Of a stretch of 64,000 nt of DNA, positions 62,168 to 64,000 are shown one piece after another. Position numbers and translations under genes: made by a program. The DNA lies in contig JAGWZE010000009.1 of the NCBI GenBank assembly GCA_018969015.1, positions 45,780 through 109,779 on the forward strand. Direction: 5' to 3'. Position 1 is the first letter of the stretch. Every line of letters begins with the position of its first letter. This stretch comes from Alphaproteobacteria bacterium. Its GTDB lineage: Bacteria; Pseudomonadota; Alphaproteobacteria; Caulobacterales; Aquidulcibacteraceae. The notes below the pieces were generated by a model. The model did not search any database, was not told the DNA's origin, and saw only the letters and a program-made list of their open reading frames with translations.

Positions 62168-64000
62168 TCACACCACCTCATCCCCCAGATACAGCGCCCG
62201 CGCGTACTTCATGGGCGGGGAGCCGAACGCCAGCACGCCGTTGTGGTAGGCCTTGAGGTTGAACGCGGCGCCCTGGCGGCGCATCGCTTCGGCGCGCGTC
62301 TCCATGTGTTCGAGGTAGCCCACGAAATAGGTCGAAAGCTGCGTCACGGAGAGTTGCGCGCGGCGCCATTTGCCGGCGGCTTCGCGCTCTTCCTGGAACG
62401 CGGTCTCGGTCAGAAGGCGCATCATCTCGTCGCGGGTCATGCCGTCGCAGTGGATGGCCTGATCGATCAGCGCGTTGGTGATCGTGCGCAGCTGCACCTT
62501 GAGCTGCGTGAGCTTGTAGAGCGGATCCTCGGCCTTGAAGCCCTGCTCGACCATCATCTGCTCGGCATAGACGGCCCAGCCCTCCACGAACGAGCCGGAC
62601 GCCAGCACCGCGCGCAGAACCGAAGGGTAGCCATTGGCGTGGAAGATCTGCACGTAATGGCCGGGCATCGCCTCGTGCACGGCGATGTCCTGGATGCCGC
62701 GCGTGTTGTACTCGCGCAGGAAGGACGTGGCCTGCGCGTCGGTCCAATCGTCCGGAATCGGAGAGACGGCGTAGAAGGTGTCGAGATGGCGGTCGAGCGG
62801 GCCGGGGCTGTCGCAATAGGCGACGGCGAAGCCGCGCTGGAACTCCGGCATCAGGATCACGCGCACCGGGCCTTCCGGAAGGGTGATCAGGTCCTTGGCG
62901 ATGACGAACTTGCGCGCGATCTCGGTGGCCTCTGTCGAGGTCTCGACGAGGCGGCCGCGTGCGGGGCGGTCCGCTGCGGCAAGTTCGATCGCGGCGCGGA
63001 TCGCGGCCTGCTGCTCGGCGGGCGTGGGCGTTTCCGGAAGCGCCGGCGCATCGGCGCGCCCGGCCAGGACCTGCCGGGCGATCGCGTACATCTCGCCGCG
63101 CACGCTCGTGATCGCGGCTTCCGCGCGGGCGCGGATGTCGGCGCGCGTGAGATCGGACTGCAACGTGTATTTCAGCTGCGCGTCGAACACGGCGGCGCCG
63201 GCGCGGAAGTCGCCCTTGGCCGCGGGCAGGAGTGTCTTTTCGATCCAGGCCTGCTGCTCGTCGATCGCCTTGAGATAGATCGCCGTCGCGGCGTCGAGAT
63301 TGGCGCGCGCCGCGGGTGTAAGCGCGCCCTTGTGCGGCTCGATCATTTCGCCGACGAGGCTTTTCAACCCGGCGTTCTGCGCCGCATAGGTCTCGGCGTG
63401 CGGCGCGGGCACGCGGGCGGGATCGAGCGCGGCGCGCACCTGCTCGAAAAACGTTGGCATCAGGGCCATGCGCGCAGCGGCGGCGTCGAGACGCACGGCG
63501 ACGGGCGCGAAGTCGCGCGCCATCAGATTGTAGACGGCGCCGCCCGCGATGTTCTGGTAGCCGAGCGGATTCCACGCCCAGTCCTGCACCGTCTCGGCGC
63601 GCCAGATCTGCGCGGAGAGTTCGTTCTCCAAGAGCGCGGCGTCGACGCGATTGCCCTGCGAAAGATCCGCACGCGGAACCTTGCGCAGTTCGGTCAGCAG
63701 CATCTTGGCCTGCGCGACGGACGCCTGGCGCGCCCAGTTGCTGACGTCGTCGAGGCGGGCGTCGAAGCGATGGTCGCCGATCTGCGTCGCGTTCACCGGG
63801 CTTGCGCGCAGCATGGTGTCGAGCCACAGGCGCGCGATCACGCCGAACGTCTTGTTCGCCGCGCGCCGACCGCGCGGATAGGCGTGCGCCTCGCCCGCGA
63901 CGATCGGCAATCCGGCGAACGCCACGCCGGCGGTCAGCGCGCCGAGGCGGGCGGCGGCGGCGCGGCGGGTGAGGCCGTCGCGGGCGGTGCGGCGGGGGGT
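62168..64000 (-). CDS. Tat-exported DUF885 family protein, 5' end outside window
   Basis: The frame remains open past the window end, with no ATG, GTG or TTG in the last 25 codons, so the start is beyond base 64000. The visible N-terminus is a twin-arginine signal (TRRAAAARLGALTAG ... VAGEAHA). The mature region is a DUF885 enzyme with the zinc motif HEAMPGHYVQIF and EGWAVYAEQMM. DUF885 proteins are probable metallopeptidases, likely periplasmic here. The GTG at 63925 is an internal codon, not a convincing start. Confidence 0.9.
   Translation of the reverse strand, partial: TPRRTARDGLTRRAAAARLGALTAGVAFAGLPIVAGEAHAYPRGRRAANKTFGVIARLWLDTMLRASPVNATQIGDHRFDARLDDVSNWARQASVAQAKMLLTELRKVPRADLSQGNRVDAALLENELSAQIWRAETVQDWAWNPLGYQNIAGGAVYNLMARDFAPVAVRLDAAAARMALMPTFFEQVRAALDPARVPAPHAETYAAQNAGLKSLVGEMIEPHKGALTPAARANLDAATAIYLKAIDEQQAWIEKTLLPAAKGDFRAGAAVFDAQLKYTLQSDLTRADIRARAEAAITSVRGEMYAIARQVLAGRADAPALPETPTPAEQQAAIRAAIELAAADRPARGRLVETSTEATEIARKFVIAKDLITLPEGPVRVILMPEFQRGFAVAYCDSPGPLDRHLDTFYAVSPIPDDWTDAQATSFLREYNTRGIQDIAVHEAMPGHYVQIFHANGYPSVLRAVLASGSFVEGWAVYAEQMMVEQGFKAEDPLYKLTQLKVQLRTITNALIDQAIHCDGMTRDEMMRLLTETAFQEEREAAGKWRRAQLSVTQLSTYFVGYLEHMETRAEAMRRQGAAFNLKAYHNGVLAFGSPPMKYARALYLGDEVV

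Overview
The window is about 64 kb of very GC-rich DNA (near 70 percent by eye), densely coding on both strands. Gene content points to an alphaproteobacterium, most likely in the Hyphomicrobiales/Rhizobiales. Signs are a CcrM-type GANTC methyltransferase beside RNase HII, COQ9, RpoH next to an RluD-type synthase, paired YdcH proteins near purE-purK and rpsU, a split PntAB transhydrogenase, an alphaproteobacterial SOS box (GAAC-N7-GAAC), and a hisI-folE / yidD-thrS neighbourhood. A bchE-bchJ pair indicates bacteriochlorophyll synthesis, so the organism is probably an anoxygenic phototroph. Organism assignment is inference. No rRNA, tRNA, CRISPR array, prophage or transposase was seen.

Layout. 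1-6 kb: the 3' part of a hybrid histidine kinase, then a coupled minus-strand operon GT2 - GT39 - VTT membrane protein, and an SRPBCC protein. 6-16.4 kb: an acyl-CoA catabolic operon (two acyl-CoA dehydrogenases, SDR, acyl-CoA ligase), a small RelA/SpoT-like HD hydrolase, an EthD protein, a photolyase/cryptochrome, and a Zn-alcohol dehydrogenase plus aminoglycoside-phosphotransferase-like kinase on the other strand. 16.4-24.8 kb: ccrM and rnhB, then a block (ypfJ-type protease, bchE, bchJ, M20 peptidase) lying between two palindromic elements, then a PA0069-family radical SAM gene with an SOS box. 24.9-28.2 kb: small membrane proteins and pntAB / pntB, with pntAA missing. 28.2-35.4 kb: a HEPN two-gene module, an exported methyltransferase, a P450, a membrane-bound hydrolase and a NatAB-type ABC exporter. 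35.5-44 kb: rpsU with an apparent CTG start, COQ9, an excisionase-like HTH, purE-purK, a GGDEF protein, a YdcH pair, an SDR, rpoH, a DUF433/DUF5615 toxin-antitoxin pair and an RluD-type synthase. 44-56 kb: phoD, an MFS pump, hisI, folE, cysS, three secreted four-cysteine paralogues around an IscU-like protein, twin 30-residue peptides under a CRP-like palindrome, an M23 endopeptidase, yidD and thrS. 56-64 kb: a GT2, an IclR-type HTH lacking its effector domain, a second GT39/GT2 set, a membrane protein, glnB, an orphan TIR-like (ThsB-like) protein and the 3' part of a Tat-exported DUF885 protein.

Seven long palindromic intergenic elements in at least three sequence families are spread through the window. 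The most noteworthy points are the SOS box on the radical SAM gene, the bracketed bchEJ block, the CTG start of rpsU, the twin micropeptides with their CRP-like site, the four-cysteine secreted family, the incomplete and split transhydrogenase locus, and candidate defence or conflict genes (TIR-like, HEPN pair, DUF433/DUF5615).
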